Assembly (NCBI RefSeq): GCF_000372725.1
Contig: NW_005201123.1
Coordinates: forward strand, 236,291 to 300,290
Length of the DNA stretch: 64,000 nt
Source: Emiliania huxleyi CCMP1516
Lineage: Eukaryota; Haptophyta; Isochrysidales; Noelaerhabdaceae
Direction of reading: 5' to 3'
Shown: positions 1 to 10,649 of the stretch, in pieces
How positions within the stretch are numbered: position 1 is the first letter of the stretch
Layout of the letters: every line of letters begins with the position of its first letter
The notes under the pieces: generated by a model
Databases searched by the model: none
Seen by the model: the letters and a program-made list of their open reading frames with translations, nothing else
Told to the model about the DNA's origin: nothing
Translations under genes and position numbers: made by a program

Positions 1-428
1 ACGCCTGGCGGTTGGCGCCCGCAATATCAGTTGGCCCCCTATCTGGTAACGAGCCAGAACCCAGGCATCCCCCCTTTTCACCCTTGGGGTTTTGCCGTCG
101 TCCCTGGGCAGCTGTGTGCAGGGGCCCGCCCCGCACACAGCGGGTCCCCAAGGGTGAATCCCCCTTGCGCTCCCCCCTACTCGTCGCCCTGAATGGTTGC
201 CCAGGTTGTGGAGGACACGATCCCGGCGTGAACACGACTATCTGACGGATCCGCTCCTGACAGTGGCACGCACCGCGCTGTGGCGCGTGCCACTGTCTTT
301 GTTTGAAGTCAAAAGTCGAATCAGAGCGGTGTCGGCGTTGTCCTCCATTTTCCTCCCCTGGACCCCCGTCCGGGATCGCTCCGGGACGCACGCCGGCGAA
401 GCACCATCAAGCTGCTGTATGTACGGCC
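1..428. other. No gene recognised; one short inverted repeat
   Basis: No reading frame here resembles a known family or has protein-like composition. An inverted repeat of about 12 bp (stem ACAGTGGCACGC and its complement, positions about 259-297) flanks a 13-base spacer and could form a hairpin. Confidence 0.4.
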
Positions 429-740
429 CCGGCATCGCCTCCCCTGGCTTAGCTAGACTGAGAGATATTGTGCACACGATCTGTCTCTTCAATATATACA
501 CTGACACTTTACCTCCCATAGCTCGTCCCGGTCCGCCACGGCCATCCTTGGCCTCCGGAGGCCCCCCCCCCCCCCCGGCCGCGGCGCGGTGCGGCGGCGT
601 CACAAATCCGACCGCAGAGCACCAGGACGCGGTCGGGCGATCTGAGGTCCAACTAGGCGTATGCATTGCCCATCCAGGGCTATCACCTGGACCCATCAAC
701 AGGCGCCTGCGGCGCCGTGGTCAAGAGGTGTTGTTCATGT
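429..740 (+). repeat. Dispersed repeat A, copy 1
   Basis: About 260 bp of this stretch recurs with scattered substitutions at 3757-4018. Shared landmarks are CCTCCCCTGGCTTAGCTAGA, AATATATACACTGACACTTT, a GC-rich centre with a poly-C run in this copy, and CTATCACCTGGACC near the 3' end. The 3' terminal part (from about 676) recurs alone at 5195-5262. There is no ORF of note and no terminal inverted repeat, so this is a short non-coding dispersed family, possibly SINE-like. Confidence 0.75.
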
Positions 741-968
741 TAAACAAACTTTAGTTTGTGCTAGTGAACTGAGGAGAAGCGGGTCGAGCCTCGGCGCAGT
801 GAGAGGGCAGCGCCTAGCGGGCGGGAACCCTTATCCCGCGCCCGCCGCTGCCCGCCACTTTGTGCGCGGGACATCCGAGCGCCACGAGGCTCCTGACACA
901 GCTCCCGACTAGCGTCGGCTCCTGCTCAGACAGGCGCCAACCTATCTGCTATCAGTTCTCAAAGCGAG

Positions 969-1880
969 ATGGTCTTCCAGCTGCCAACCCTCGCGGACAC
1001 GACGCCCCAGGACGCCACGCGCGCCGCGCGGCGAGCTGGCCAGCATGAACCCAAGCGATTTCCACACGAGCCTCGAGACCGGTGACACCCTCATCCTGGA
1101 GAAGAACTCCACCAAGAGCATCGCCTTCACCACAGCATCAGCGCTGGGGAGGGAGGAGGCCAGGATCGGCCCCGGCAGCCGGGCACCCCCCGCCACGGGG
1201 CCGACAAGCTCACGGCTCTGCAGGGTCGTCGAGAAAGGGACAGTGGGCCTCCCCCGACAGCCGGTCGGCAAGTGGCGCAGCTCGCCCACGACGGGCGCGC
1301 GCGCGAAGATCACACCTCCTTCGACACCGGCGAGGACGGCGTCACCACCGTCAAGCTCGCCGTCATCGTCGCGGAGGGGGACGACGAGGCGGCAATCGAG
1401 ATGCCGATATCCGAGTTCTCTCCTCCTACCCCGCGGGCGCCGACGCCGACGTCGACGCCGCCGACACTTCACACCTGGGCAGGCATTCATGCGGCACCGG
1501 ACCGTAGTAGTACGAAGGGGAGCAAGTGCCGCCATGTCCTTCCTCTCGCATATTTCGCGACGGATGCTCGGCAACGGATTGGAGGGCGCTGCATCCTACT
1601 TCGACACGGCACGCGCGCTATTACGCACAGCGCGCTCAGGCCCCGGTCACACGACACTCCCCGAACTGCTCACGCCCACGCTTGCAGGCCGAGCAGCTGC
1701 CAGTCGGCACCATATCCGCCGAGGCGTACACCAGCCGCGCCATCTGCTGGCGCGTCCTCGCGAAGCGGCTCGACTGGCGCAGCTTCGGGTGGGCCCCCGA
1801 GGACGACGCTGCCGGTATCGGGACTCTTGACTTGAGGACGCTGCAGGGCTACTCAGGGCAAACCACCGGCGAGGTGAGCC
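969..1880 (+). CDS. Possible multi-exon gene, function unknown
   Basis: Several short stretches have protein-like composition but lie in different frames, as expected of small exons. They are a frame from the ATG at 1045 (begins MNPSDFHTSLETGDTLILEK), a stretch near 1300-1430 (contains DGVTTVKLAVIVAEG) and a stretch ending near 1872 (contains RVLAKRLDWRSFGWAPED) followed by a GTGAGC donor-like site. No family is recognised and the exon joins are not resolved. These could be 5' exons of the lipocalin-like gene just downstream on the same strand. Confidence is low because GC-rich DNA of this kind has long open shadows in every frame. Confidence 0.25.
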
Positions 1881-2511
1881 GTCGCCCTACCCTCGCACCA
1901 CACCCATATCATTTTTCACGCGTGCGACTTGCCTCCTTGCCTCCAGGCAGCGGTGCTAGAGACGTGGGCTGCCGCGGTCGGGCTCGAGCGGCTGCCCGCT
2001 CCGATCGGGCGCACAGCCTTGCTCTCTCTCCCTTGCATTCCCTCACATCGTCCGACCCGTCCTCCATTGTTGTCAGCGGACGCCGTTCCTTACACACCTT
2101 GCGCACTGTCGTCAGGTGGGCTCTGCTGCTCATCGACACGGCCCTTGTCATGCGATGGGCGGGCTCACCGCTCGATTCCGCATCGCCGCCGAGCCTGGAC
2201 GCCTACCCTCGGTCTTGCCTACCCACGTTCCCCGGGGGTTATGCCGAGGTGTGGTGTCGAGATTTGCCCCCCCCCCCCCCCCTCGTGCAGGTACCCCGCA
2301 TACCCGGAGGCCGACTCGCAGGCGATGGGAGGCAACGGGGAGGGAGGTCGGCCGAGCCACCACCCAGCTTGGCTTCCTCTCGCCCTGCAGATGGCGTTGA
2401 CCGGAGAGGAGTGCCCTCACCCTCGGCTTGCCCCTCCCGCTTCCGCCCATCCCTGAGCCCCTTTGAGCGCCTGTGTAGGAGTCCGCCTCCGTAACCGTCT
2501 TTCCCTTCAAC

Positions 2512-3199
2512 ATGCTCGTGTCCTCGCCTTCTGCGTCCTCCCACTTTCGGCTGTCCAGCCAGGTTAAGTGGCCGCCGCTGCCACCCCCGAGCGACGAGTC
2601 GCGAGCGGTGGCCCGCAAGCTGGCTGGCTTGTGGGAGCTCACTTCGATGACCAACGATGGGAAGCCCTTCCCTGGCGGCGCAAAGGGGCGCATCTTCTAC
2701 TCGAAGACGTGGTACTCGGCACAGGTCACGGGGCTCAAGGGCCTCTGGCACTTTGTCTACAGCGGGCGGTGGCACATGCACGAGGGCCGCGTCTACCACG
2801 TGTGCTACTGCAACTCGCCGATGGCGTGCTTTGAGGCGCGGGGCAACCGGTGCCGGTTGTGGGCCGGCAGCAGGGCGAGTCCGTAAGCGCGCGGTGTTGA
2901 ATCAGGTGCTGCAAGACTCGCAGCTCGGCCTCGAGGCGAGCGATGCGTCGCGCCAATCGTACGGCGGCGTGCGGATGCGCGGCGCGAGAGCCAATTCAAA
3001 TCCTCTGTAGTTTTGGGCGGCGTCTAGGACACACACGCCGCCGCCGCAATTTGTAGGCGCGAGGCTGATGGAGGACGGCACTCTCGAGCTCTCCGTCGAG
3101 GATGGGCAGCAGAAGCTCCTGTGCTGGCGCAAGGTTGACAGCTTTTCGGCCGCCTCGGGCGGTCGCTGGGGACCGTCGTGGGAAGGTGAGGGCGCGTGA
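2512..3199 (+). CDS. Lipocalin-like domain protein (partial 5' end)
   Basis: The frame from 2512 to 2882 contains LAGLWELTSMTNDGKPFPGG, then GRIFYSKTWYSAQV, FVYSGRWHMHEGRVYHV and a CFEARGNRCRLWAG strand. This is the order of the lipocalin-like (Lipocalin_5 type) beta barrel: an opening G-x-W, a GRLIY-like strand with SAQ, and a YSGRY-like strand. A GTAAGC donor at 2883 and an AG acceptor at 3062-3063 join the frame in phase to 3064-3199, which supplies LMEDGTLELSVEDGQQK and LLCWRKV, the expected last strand, and then TGA. Family members bind small hydrophobic ligands or are uncharacterised, and the ligand here is unknown. The ATG at 2512 may lie in an intron, because pyrimidine-rich sequence and an AG precede about 2563. 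Domain call fairly firm, start uncertain. Confidence 0.62.
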
Positions 3200-3756
3200 G
3201 GTCTGTGGAGGGGGCACGCCATCGATGTTTCCATTTATCGGTACTCGGATGTGTAGGGCTAGATTTGACATTTGTGACGCAGCCCCCGGAGCATAAAATA
3301 AATCCCCTAAACGGCTGTGGTTCCCATATGGGAACTTCGCCAATTCTGTGAAAGAGAAAGCTGATGCGGCTGGTCGCAGCGACGGCCGATCCAGCAGTCG
3401 TCTGCGACATGGCAGTGGCCCCGAGTCATGTGCAGCTGGTCCCGAGCGGCTCAGGTCCCAGATCGAATCTCGGACCCACAGATTCTAGATTCCTTTAGAT
3501 TCCCTGGATTCCCGCAACAACGATCTCTTAGCGGCGGCAAACAGAGGCGCAACTCTGCCAGCAGCGAGGAGGCTCCTGCTGCTCAGCTACCGAGGCCTGG
3601 TGGCGTCGGCTGCTGCGTGGAGAAGACAGCAGCACTGTCCGACCTCAAAACATGCACAACAAGCGGGATTTGTGACTCTGTCCTCGATTCTTCAGTCGCT
3701 CTGCCGGACGCGCTCGCTTTGTCGCGAGGGTCACCAGTGCAAGCCGTGTGGACGCC
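3200..3756. other. Intergenic, nothing recognised
   Basis: No domain, RNA gene or repeat is recognised between the lipocalin-like stop codon and repeat A copy 2. Confidence 0.4.
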
Positions 3757-4018
3757 CAGAATAGCCTCCCCTGGCTTAGCTAGAGTGAGAGATATTGTGC
3801 ACGTGGTCAGCCTCTACAATATATACACTGACACTTTACCTCCCAGAGCTCGTCTCGGTCCGCCACGGCCATCCTCAGCCTCCGGAGGGCCCCCGGCCGC
3901 GCGCGGCGCGGTGCGGCGGCGTCACAAATCCGACGTCAGTTCACCGGGACGCGATCGGGCGATCTGAAGTCCAACTAGGCGTATGGATTGTCCGCCCAGG
4001 GCTATCACCTGGACCCCC
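3757..4018 (+). repeat. Dispersed repeat A, copy 2
   Basis: Same orientation as the copy at 429-740. It keeps CCTCCCCTGGCTTAGCTAGA, the ATATACACTGACACTTTACC landmark, the GCGGTGCGGCGGCGTCACAA block and CTATCACCTGGACC. It lacks the poly-C expansion of copy 1 and diverges after 4018. Confidence 0.75.
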
Positions 4019-4150
4019 CGAAAAAACCTCGGACATTTTACGAACTCCTTGGCGACGTGCGCGTCGCGTCGCCAAGGCTCTGCGACCTCGGTCGTACAAT
4101 CGGCGACCTCGGTCGCACAACCGGCCGGATGCGCGGGTTTTCAGCCAGGT

Positions 4151-4484
4151 TCCCGCGCACCGGCCACAAACTCGACTCGCACAGCAAAAAAATCCGGTGC
4201 TCGCGCGCTGCTCCCACGCTTGACCACACACTCGCTGCACTGCTCAAAGCCAACCCTACCTCACTGGCCGCCTCCAACACTGTCCCGCGCGTCTCGCGCC
4301 CCAACTGACAACTCATCTCCCGCGCACCGGCCACGAACTCGACTCGCACAGCAAAAAAATCCGGTGCTCGGGCGCCGCTCCCACGCTTGACTACACACTC
4401 GCTGCACCGCTCAAAGCCAACCCTACCTCACTGGCCGCCTCCGACACTGTCCCGCGCGTCTCGCGCCCCAACTGACAACTCATC
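4151..4484 (+). repeat. Tandem duplication, two 167-bp units
   Basis: 4151-4317 and 4318-4484 are adjacent direct copies differing at only a few positions (for example CACAAACTC versus CACGAACTC). Just upstream, 4082-4125 holds a smaller direct repeat built on CGACCTCGGTCG. No coding function is apparent. Confidence 0.85.
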
Positions 4485-6015
4485 ATTGTCCCTCGGACAC
4501 CACTCTCCAGCCGCGCTACCTTCGCCCACCTACCGCTCTCGCATGACATCTCAACAATCCTCATATCTCCAGGCCCAAGACTCCTAACCACTGCCCCTGC
4601 TCGCCCAGGACCACGAAGCGCCGCCCGCGCGCCCATTGACCCCCCAATCAGCCCTCTTGCTGTCCCTCAATCCCCACCCGCCAGATGTACTGCCCTCGCC
4701 CACCCAATACTCTCACCCTCCTGACCCGGACAGTCCAGGTACAGGAAAAGCGGGGAGCGGGGCCCGATCCAAGGAGCACCCCGTCGGCCCGGGAGGGCTG
4801 TGAATTTCGGCGCGAGCGGAAGGCTGCCTGCAGACGCTCAGCCCCCGGCTGAGCTGCCGAATCCTCCCGGCTAATCCCCTGACCTGCCGCCTGAAACGGG
4901 ACGACATTACACCACCTCACACACACTCCCCCCTCAGGGCTAAGCAGTGCGCAAGTCCACCCGAACTCTAGGCGAGGCGTCGACCACTCCTTCGGAATAG
5001 CTCTGTCAGTGGCTGCACTAGACGCCCAGAGATGGCGCGCGGCGCGGGCGGATGACTGGAAGAGAAAATGCGGAGAGGCTAGCTCGCAGGTAGATGTGCT
5101 CAGCCAAGGGTAGGGGATGAGGGGAATGTGTCAGTGTGGGGGGTGCACCAACCGCAGAGCGTTGTGTTTTGCCTTTAAGACTTGAACAGTTTTTTTTTAT
5201 CACCTGGACCCCTCAATGGACGCCTGCGGTGCCGCCCCCACGAGGTGTTGTTCACACCTGTCCAACCATTCGTGCAGCAGGAACGCGCTGTGTGTGGCTG
5301 GCAGCAAACTCAAATGACGACGGGTTGCAGCCTCGTAGCTCAACGGCAACATTGTGCATGAGGAAGGCTGATAGAAGTATCACCAGCCACACAACCAACA
5401 GCTTCTGGAGAGTATGCGGAGCGCAAGCAGCCGGTGATCAAAGGCGTGTTGCTGTCGGTGGCAGATTGCCAGAGGGACGCCGGCGCCTCGGTGCGTGGCT
5501 TCGTCACAATTTTCCACCGCTCAACTTGGAGGCAGTGTGTCTAGTAGCGTGCTACACCTATGACGGCGGACCTCACTGGGGCGCCGACGTGCAACGACCG
5601 TCTGCGATCGAAAGACGAAACCGCGTCCCAGGAGCTCGTGCAGAGCGCGCTCCGGAGCTCGGTGGCGGGAAATTTGAAGGGAACGTGGTGGCTTCCCACC
5701 GCCTCTGTATGTGCCCAATAAAGTGCTAACACGACCCTCGGGCAGCAGGGGGTATGTGGCGAGCGCACGGAGGCACAGTTAGGCCGCCGTGATATCGCCC
5801 TTCCGGGCACCCCGTTTCGGTAGCCGTTTAGGGGATAAGGAGGAGAAAAAGTTGGACCGCAGCGCACAACCTTCAGTTCAGAGGCCCCCACTGACTCGCC
5901 ACTGCCACACTCCCGGGGTCCCGCACCGCACTGTGTCGCTCGCTCTCCACTCCCTCTCCCGCCACCGTGGTCTGTGCGCCCACCGTGCGGCAGTGCGCGC
6001 AGAGCCCGCAGAGAA
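4485..6015. other. Intergenic, with a fragment of repeat A
   Basis: No gene is recognised. Positions about 5195-5262 match the 3' end of repeat A (TATCACCTGGACCC, then GGTGTTGTTCA). The remainder has no recognisable domain or RNA. Confidence 0.4.
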
Positions 6016-7313
6016 TACGTGGCTGGGTTCACAGCGATTGTAGGAAAACGAAGGGAACACTTGACGGTCGCGGCCTTCCGACTCGCGCCTCCGCCTCACT
6101 GGCACTATTGGCAAACCCCGGAAAGTGCGGCAAAAATAAGCGCCTGCACGTGTAGGCGCGCATCTTAGCCAAGGCTCGCGCCTACACGTGTAGGTGCTTG
6201 TGTCAGATACGCGCCCACACGTGCAGGTGCGAGCCCTAGCTAACATGAGCGCCTCCACGTGCAGATGCGCATTTGGCAGCTCGAATATAAAAGCGTCTAC
6301 TCGTGCAGGCGCTCGTTTTAGTAAAGATACGGGCCTACACGTGTGGCCGCGCGTATACCCCCCCCCCCTCCCGGGCAAGTCATGCACTGAGCTCAACTGT
6401 CAACCCAAAAAGGACTGCACACGTGTAGACCGCCCAGTCCCCTACCTACCTGACCTCCCACCTCACTGCTCACTCAGCCTTCCACTCGAATACAACCTCT
6501 GCGGCCCTCTCCAGCTCTCCTGAGACCTAAGGTGTTAAAAAATGTATCGATCACACACCAAGTGCGTATATCACCTCAAGCCAATGTACGCGGCCACACG
6601 TGTAGGCGCGTATCTTAGCTAAAACGAGCGCCTGCACGAGTAGACGCTTATATTCGAGCTGCCAAATGCGCATCTGCACGTGGAGGCGCTCATGTTAGCT
6701 AGGGCTCGCACCTGCACGTGTGGGCGCGTATCTGACACAAGCACCTACACGTGTAGGCGCGAGCCTTGGCTAAGATGCGCGCCTACACGTGCACCCGCTT
6801 ATTTTTGCCGCACTTTCCGGGGTTTGCCGGCACTATTGTAGCCCTGGCCGGTGCGCGTGCTCAGTTGAAGTTCCGGAGTAACTCTCACGGTGACCAAGAA
6901 ATGTCCACCTCAGAGGCACCTCCGGAGGCAGGCCGCCGCACGCCGGCGACACAGCTCCAGCTGTCGAACTGACCCTCAGCTCCTCTCAGAGCGGGAACTG
7001 TGACGAAAGTTGACTGAGGCGGTTGTCAGGAACCATCATACGGATCACATTATGGCTCTCTCATGACGGGAGACCGCCCGACCACTCCTGGGTGGCACTG
7101 CCACCGGTGTCGCTCGACGTCCTGTCGACAGCGTGCCGACAGCGACACAGACCATGTGGGACGCGTCGAGTATCGACCTCTACTGCTTACCCAGCCTTCG
7201 AGTGTATCCTGGCTGTGGCCCCACACCCACTGGTGTCCATCTCAGAGACCGCAGGAGGTCATGAGGGTCGATGGGAGTGCCAACCCCACAAAGCCTAAAA
7301 ACCCAGCCCAGTA
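6016..7313 (+). mobile_element. hAT-like non-autonomous element, copy 1 (interrupted)
   Basis: This is the first of three copies of a roughly 580-bp family (others at 20950-21535 and 57664-58249). It starts ACGTGGCTGGGTTCACAG and ends AACCCAGCCCAGTA, giving imperfect terminal inverted repeats around GGCTGGGTT. The copy is split by the foldback element at 6110-6828; without that insert and its duplicated target it is about 570 bp. The family has no transposase. Superfamily assignment rests on the 8-bp target duplication of the complete copy at 20950. Confidence 0.8.
6110..6828. mobile_element. Foldback element (MULE-like), 719 bp, 9-bp TSD
   Basis: The left arm (6110-about 6358) and right arm (about 6587-6828) are nearly perfect reverse complements of about 245 bp, starting GGCAAACCCCGGAAAGTGCG. 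The direct repeat GGCACTATT flanks the element at 6101-6109 and 6829-6837. Two uninterrupted copies of the host repeat (20950-21535 and 57664-58249) hold a single GGCACTATT at this point, so both ends and the target duplication are seen directly. An alternative reading is a 10-bp duplication with one fewer terminal G. Each arm repeats a palindromic CACGTG core (as in CCTACACGTGTAGG) about every 50 bp. Long arms plus a 9-bp duplication are typical of Mutator-like foldback elements. The roughly 230-bp centre has no transposase. Confidence 0.92.
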
Positions 7314-7548
7314 TATATAGCGTATTAGAGCCGTACCTCGCCCCTAAACTGGGCCTGCACACATGACACATCACACAAGCTGCATGCTTGAAGCCGCGCA
7401 CAAATACCAATTACCATCCGAGAGCCCCGACACGACACGCACGCCTAAGCCCCCCGCCGAGCCCCCAGTCCCCAACCCATCGCCCGCGCACCCACTGCAC
7501 AACCCGTGTCATCCCGCGAACGCCCACGATCCACGCGACTCACGCGAC
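7314..7548. other. Intergenic, nothing recognised
   Basis: Short non-coding stretch between the hAT-like copy and the 3' end of the MRH/LNR gene. Confidence 0.4.
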
Positions 7549-9299
7549 TCACTCCTTCCAGAAGCGGATCGGCGAAGCGGGGCGTGACGATGAGGCCGCG
7601 CGTGGCGATGCCGGCTGGAGCGGTAACGTCTCACCAGCACGGACGCCGCCAACCACCTCGTAGCTTTCATACCGGCGCCGTTGCTCCACCGCGACCCAGC
7701 AGATCACTCCCCAAAGAGCGGCGCAAGTGCAAAGGAGGAGGAGGAAGCCCGCACCAAAGGCGCTCATCACGGTCTGGTTGTCAACCTGTGCACTGAAGTG
7801 CACCCCGCCCACGCGCGCTTCCATCACGACAGTCTGCGGCGCCGCGAGCGACTTGCCGACCCTCCCGTCGCCCTCCTCACTGCCACGGCTTGCGCCGTCG
7901 TGCTTCCAAGCCGCCACGCAGTCGCCTCGGTCGAAGCCGCACGCCGTCACGTTGCATCTCGAGAGGGGGGGGGGGGGATTCAATGGCAAAGAGGACGGCG
8001 ACCCGGGTGGACAGGGAGTGTGGCGGTCGCGGCGGCGGCGGCGGGGGGGGGGGGGGGGGGGGAAAATTCATGGGGTTTAATGGCAAAAAAGGGGGGGGGG
8101 GGGGGGGAAAGTAAAAAGGGGTGGGGGGCCCCCGGGGGGGGGGGGGCCCCCTTTGTGGGCCTGGCCCCCCGGGGAAGACACCAAACCGGGAGAAAACCCC
8201 CCCCCCGCGGGGGGTTTGGGGCGCCCAAAGGGGTGGGGCCCCTCCTCTTGAGAGAGAGCCCCCCCCCCCCCCCGGGAAAACCCCCGGGTGGAATCATCGT
8301 CGCAAGCGCCGTCGCCGAGCCACGCCGCGGCGCAAGCGGGCGCGCAATCGCCGGTGCAGTCGTCGCCGTCGAAGCCACAGCGTGCCGTGTTGCACTCCTC
8401 GTCGCACTCCTTGTCGCCGCGCCACGACTCAACGCAGCCGGGCGCGCACTGGGCGGCGGCGGCGTTGGTGCGCGAGCGCGCGTCGCAATCGCCGCCGTCG
8501 TGGCCGCAAGCCTCGGAGTCGCAGCCGGGATCACACTCGCCTAAGGGAGATCTCTTTCCTGGTGCAGACCGACGAGCGGCAGTGGATCAAGGAGCAGGGC
8601 AAGCAGGCAATCGCCGTCGCCGAGCCAGTTGCGGGGGCAGTTTGGCGCGCAGAGCGCGCCGACGTTGACAGGGCAGGCGGCGGCGGTGGAGATGGACACC
8701 ACCCACTCGCAGTGGTGCCTCGTCTGCACGCGTGCCGGGATCTGCGAGCCGAGACCGTGCTCCGCAAGGTTGCACTCCAGCATGAGCAGCAGCGAGTAAC
8801 GCTGGCCGGGCCTGCACTCATCCCCCTTGCCAAAGATGAGCTGAAGCCCTCTCTCTGGCCGGTCGGCGTCGAGCAGCACCACCTCGGGCTTGGCGGGCGG
8901 CCGACCCAGTACCGCGCAGGCCGTGCGCGCCGGCTCGGCGGGTCTCGCGCCGGCGCCGCCGCCCAGGAAGGCTGCCAGAATCGGATCGCCAAACGGGCCG
9001 GGAGAGCGCGGCGGAGTGCGCTCGACGAGAATGCCGGGGGCGTGCTCGCCATGGCAGGTGGAGAACTCGCGGCCGCCAGGCGCGTCGGGGCCGCACACGG
9101 AGAGCACGAGCGACTGCTGCGGGCCGCTGACAAAGCCGGGAAAGTCGGCCAAGAGATTGCCAAGTCCCGAGTCGAACTTGATTTCGTGCTCCGTCGCGAG
9201 CGGGGAGAGGTCGAAGGTGGCACTGTGCGCCTCCGATTTGAAGATGCACCGCGTCGATGGGGCGAGAGCGGAGGCGGCGACACAACTTAGCGTGAGCAT
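7549..9299 (-). CDS. MRH-lectin / LNR transmembrane receptor
   Basis: Exon 1 runs from the ATG at 9299 to 8609: a short hydrophobic start (MLTLSCVAASALA), then a mannose-6-phosphate-receptor-homology (MRH/CIMR) domain with RCIF at its start, VLSVCGPD, QRYSLLLMLECN and HHCEWVVSISTAAACP. An LNR (Lin-12/Notch) repeat begins with CAPNCPRNWLGDGD. A GC-AG intron (8541-8608) joins in phase to exon 2 (8540 to about 8292), completing DCECDPGCDSEACGHDGGDC, then a second LNR ending CGFDGDDC and the start of a third (WLGDGACDD). Exon 3 (about 7966-7549) completes it with CNVTACGFDRGDC. A juxtamembrane segment, one hydrophobic helix ending near EQRRRYESYEVV and a 35-residue Ser/Pro-rich tail follow. YEVV fits the YxxPhi endocytic sorting motif. 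The topology predicts a type I Golgi, endosomal or surface receptor. The second intron is obscured by a poly-G tract, so that junction is not exact. Confidence 0.75.
8030..8290. other. Poly-G/poly-C tract, probable bad consensus
   Basis: Runs of up to about 20 G alternate with A/T patches and C runs. AATGGCAAAAAAGGGGGG at about 8078 reads like a degraded copy of AATGGCAAAGAGGACGGCG at 7982. It lies where an intron of the MRH/LNR gene must be. Most likely low-quality sequence; a real G-rich intron cannot be excluded. Confidence 0.6.
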
Positions 9300-9328
9300 A
9301 GCGCCTGTTTGTAGCCCGCCGCGGCGCC
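9281..9328. repeat. 48-bp direct repeat over the MRH/LNR start codon, copy 1
   Basis: Identical to 10010-10057. This copy includes the ATG of the MRH/LNR gene (complement of 9297-9299), its first codons and the adjacent 5' leader. Confidence 0.9.
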
Positions 9329-10649
9329 TAACATCCTTTCTCGAGGTTCTCGAGGTGGATATCCTTTGGCCGCGTTGGGTAGCGAGGATTGGTGTAACCC
9401 GAGCCACGGAGGCGTGTTTTCTGACGGCCGACCGTCAGTGCACGGATGGCCCCTTCTCCGACTGCCCCGGCTAGTTCCCGAGGTCGTCGGGTGTGACCCC
9501 TTCGTCCCCCGAGACCTAGCGCGGGTGGGTTGGAGGGGGCTCGCCCCGTTCCTCCCCATCGGGCCGCATGAGCGGCCACGCCTCGCAGATTCGTTTTCGC
9601 GCCTGGGTCAGGCGCGCGGGGCATCCCCCGGGTCGCTCGACCAGCGATCCGAAGAGTGGCCGCTATGCGAGGGAAAGAGTGGGGCCCTCGGGGTGCGCCT
9701 CGTCCGGCCCCCTCCGAATTTTCCTTTGGCGCGAGCGTCTTTCTTTCTTTCGGCCGGTGTTAGCACAGGTATATCGTTGGCAAATCAAGACACAGAGCTC
9801 ACACAGAATCACAGCGGGAGGAAAGCGGCGAGTCGCAATTCCTGGGGTCCTTGTGGCGGGCCACCCTGTCCAGAGAGGCATGGATGCCTATCTGGGGTCT
9901 TTCGACCGAGTCTATGAGTCCTGGCCGCTCCCGGTTGTGGCAGAGGTTATGGAACCAAGCGACGGAGATGGTGCGGGGGTATGGGTGTTCCAGGCTGGGG
10001 GTCACTTTCCACAACTTAGCGTGAGCATAGCGCCTGTTTGTAGCCCGCCGCGGCGCCGGTAATATTTTCCTTTGTTGTACGTCTTTCTTTCTTTCTTTCG
10101 GCCGGTGTTGGTGCGCGCGGTGGTGGCGGGTGAGCGGGATGTCTGGGGCCCGAGAGAGATGCGTCATGCGTGTGTCTGCCTTGCGTTTGTTTCATATCGA
10201 AGGCATAAACAAAAAAATGGAGCTCGGCTAGGGTTGCGCAGCGACAGGAGCGAGTTCGCGCTGCGCTAGGCTCAGACGGCGAGTTCGCGCTGCGCTAGGC
10301 TCAGTACGGCGAGTTCGCGCTGTGCGGCCTGGCTGCACCGCTCTAGCAAGAGACTCTAGGCTCTCCTCTTGCGAAGATTTTATCTCTCGGCTGCGTTGGC
10401 TCGCCAAAGTCTTGTTGTTCTCGATGGCTGCTCGATGGCGCTGGGTGATGCTCCGATAAACCCTCCGGATCTTCGACAAAAGTTGGACATTTCTTTTTTC
10501 AAAGTGCAAGGTGTGAATAAGAGGTTTATGATAGGGCTAATACGACGAACTATGCGGCAATCGACTGGGGGGCAGCCCCCCAGCACATCCCGCACAGAGA
10601 CCTCGTAGTAACCCTACTAGTACCGCCGATGCGATAGCTCAGTCAGTGA
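9329..10649. other. Intergenic, repeat-bearing
   Basis: No gene is recognised. It holds the second copy of the 48-bp start-codon repeat (10010-10057), two related CTTTCTTTCTTTCGGCCGG tracts (about 9738 and 10085), and a tandem array of about 29-bp units (GAGTTCGCGCTGCGCTAGG, three units, about 10250-10335). Confidence 0.5.
10010..10057. repeat. 48-bp direct repeat, copy 2
   Basis: Exact match to 9281-9328. On the minus strand it would again offer the ATG and the first codons of the MRH/LNR gene, but the frame does not continue into a receptor. It is a detached duplicate of the gene's start. Confidence 0.9.

Noticed and set aside
7023-7298. A conserved 91-residue ORF present in all three hAT-like copies
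   Set aside because: The copies are nearly identical at DNA level throughout, so frame conservation gives no evidence of coding, and the peptide has no family signature.
7980-8544. Long Gly/Pro-rich frames across the poly-G tract
   Set aside because: They arise from homopolymers and probably from poor sequence; the minus-strand LNR exon explains the real coding part.
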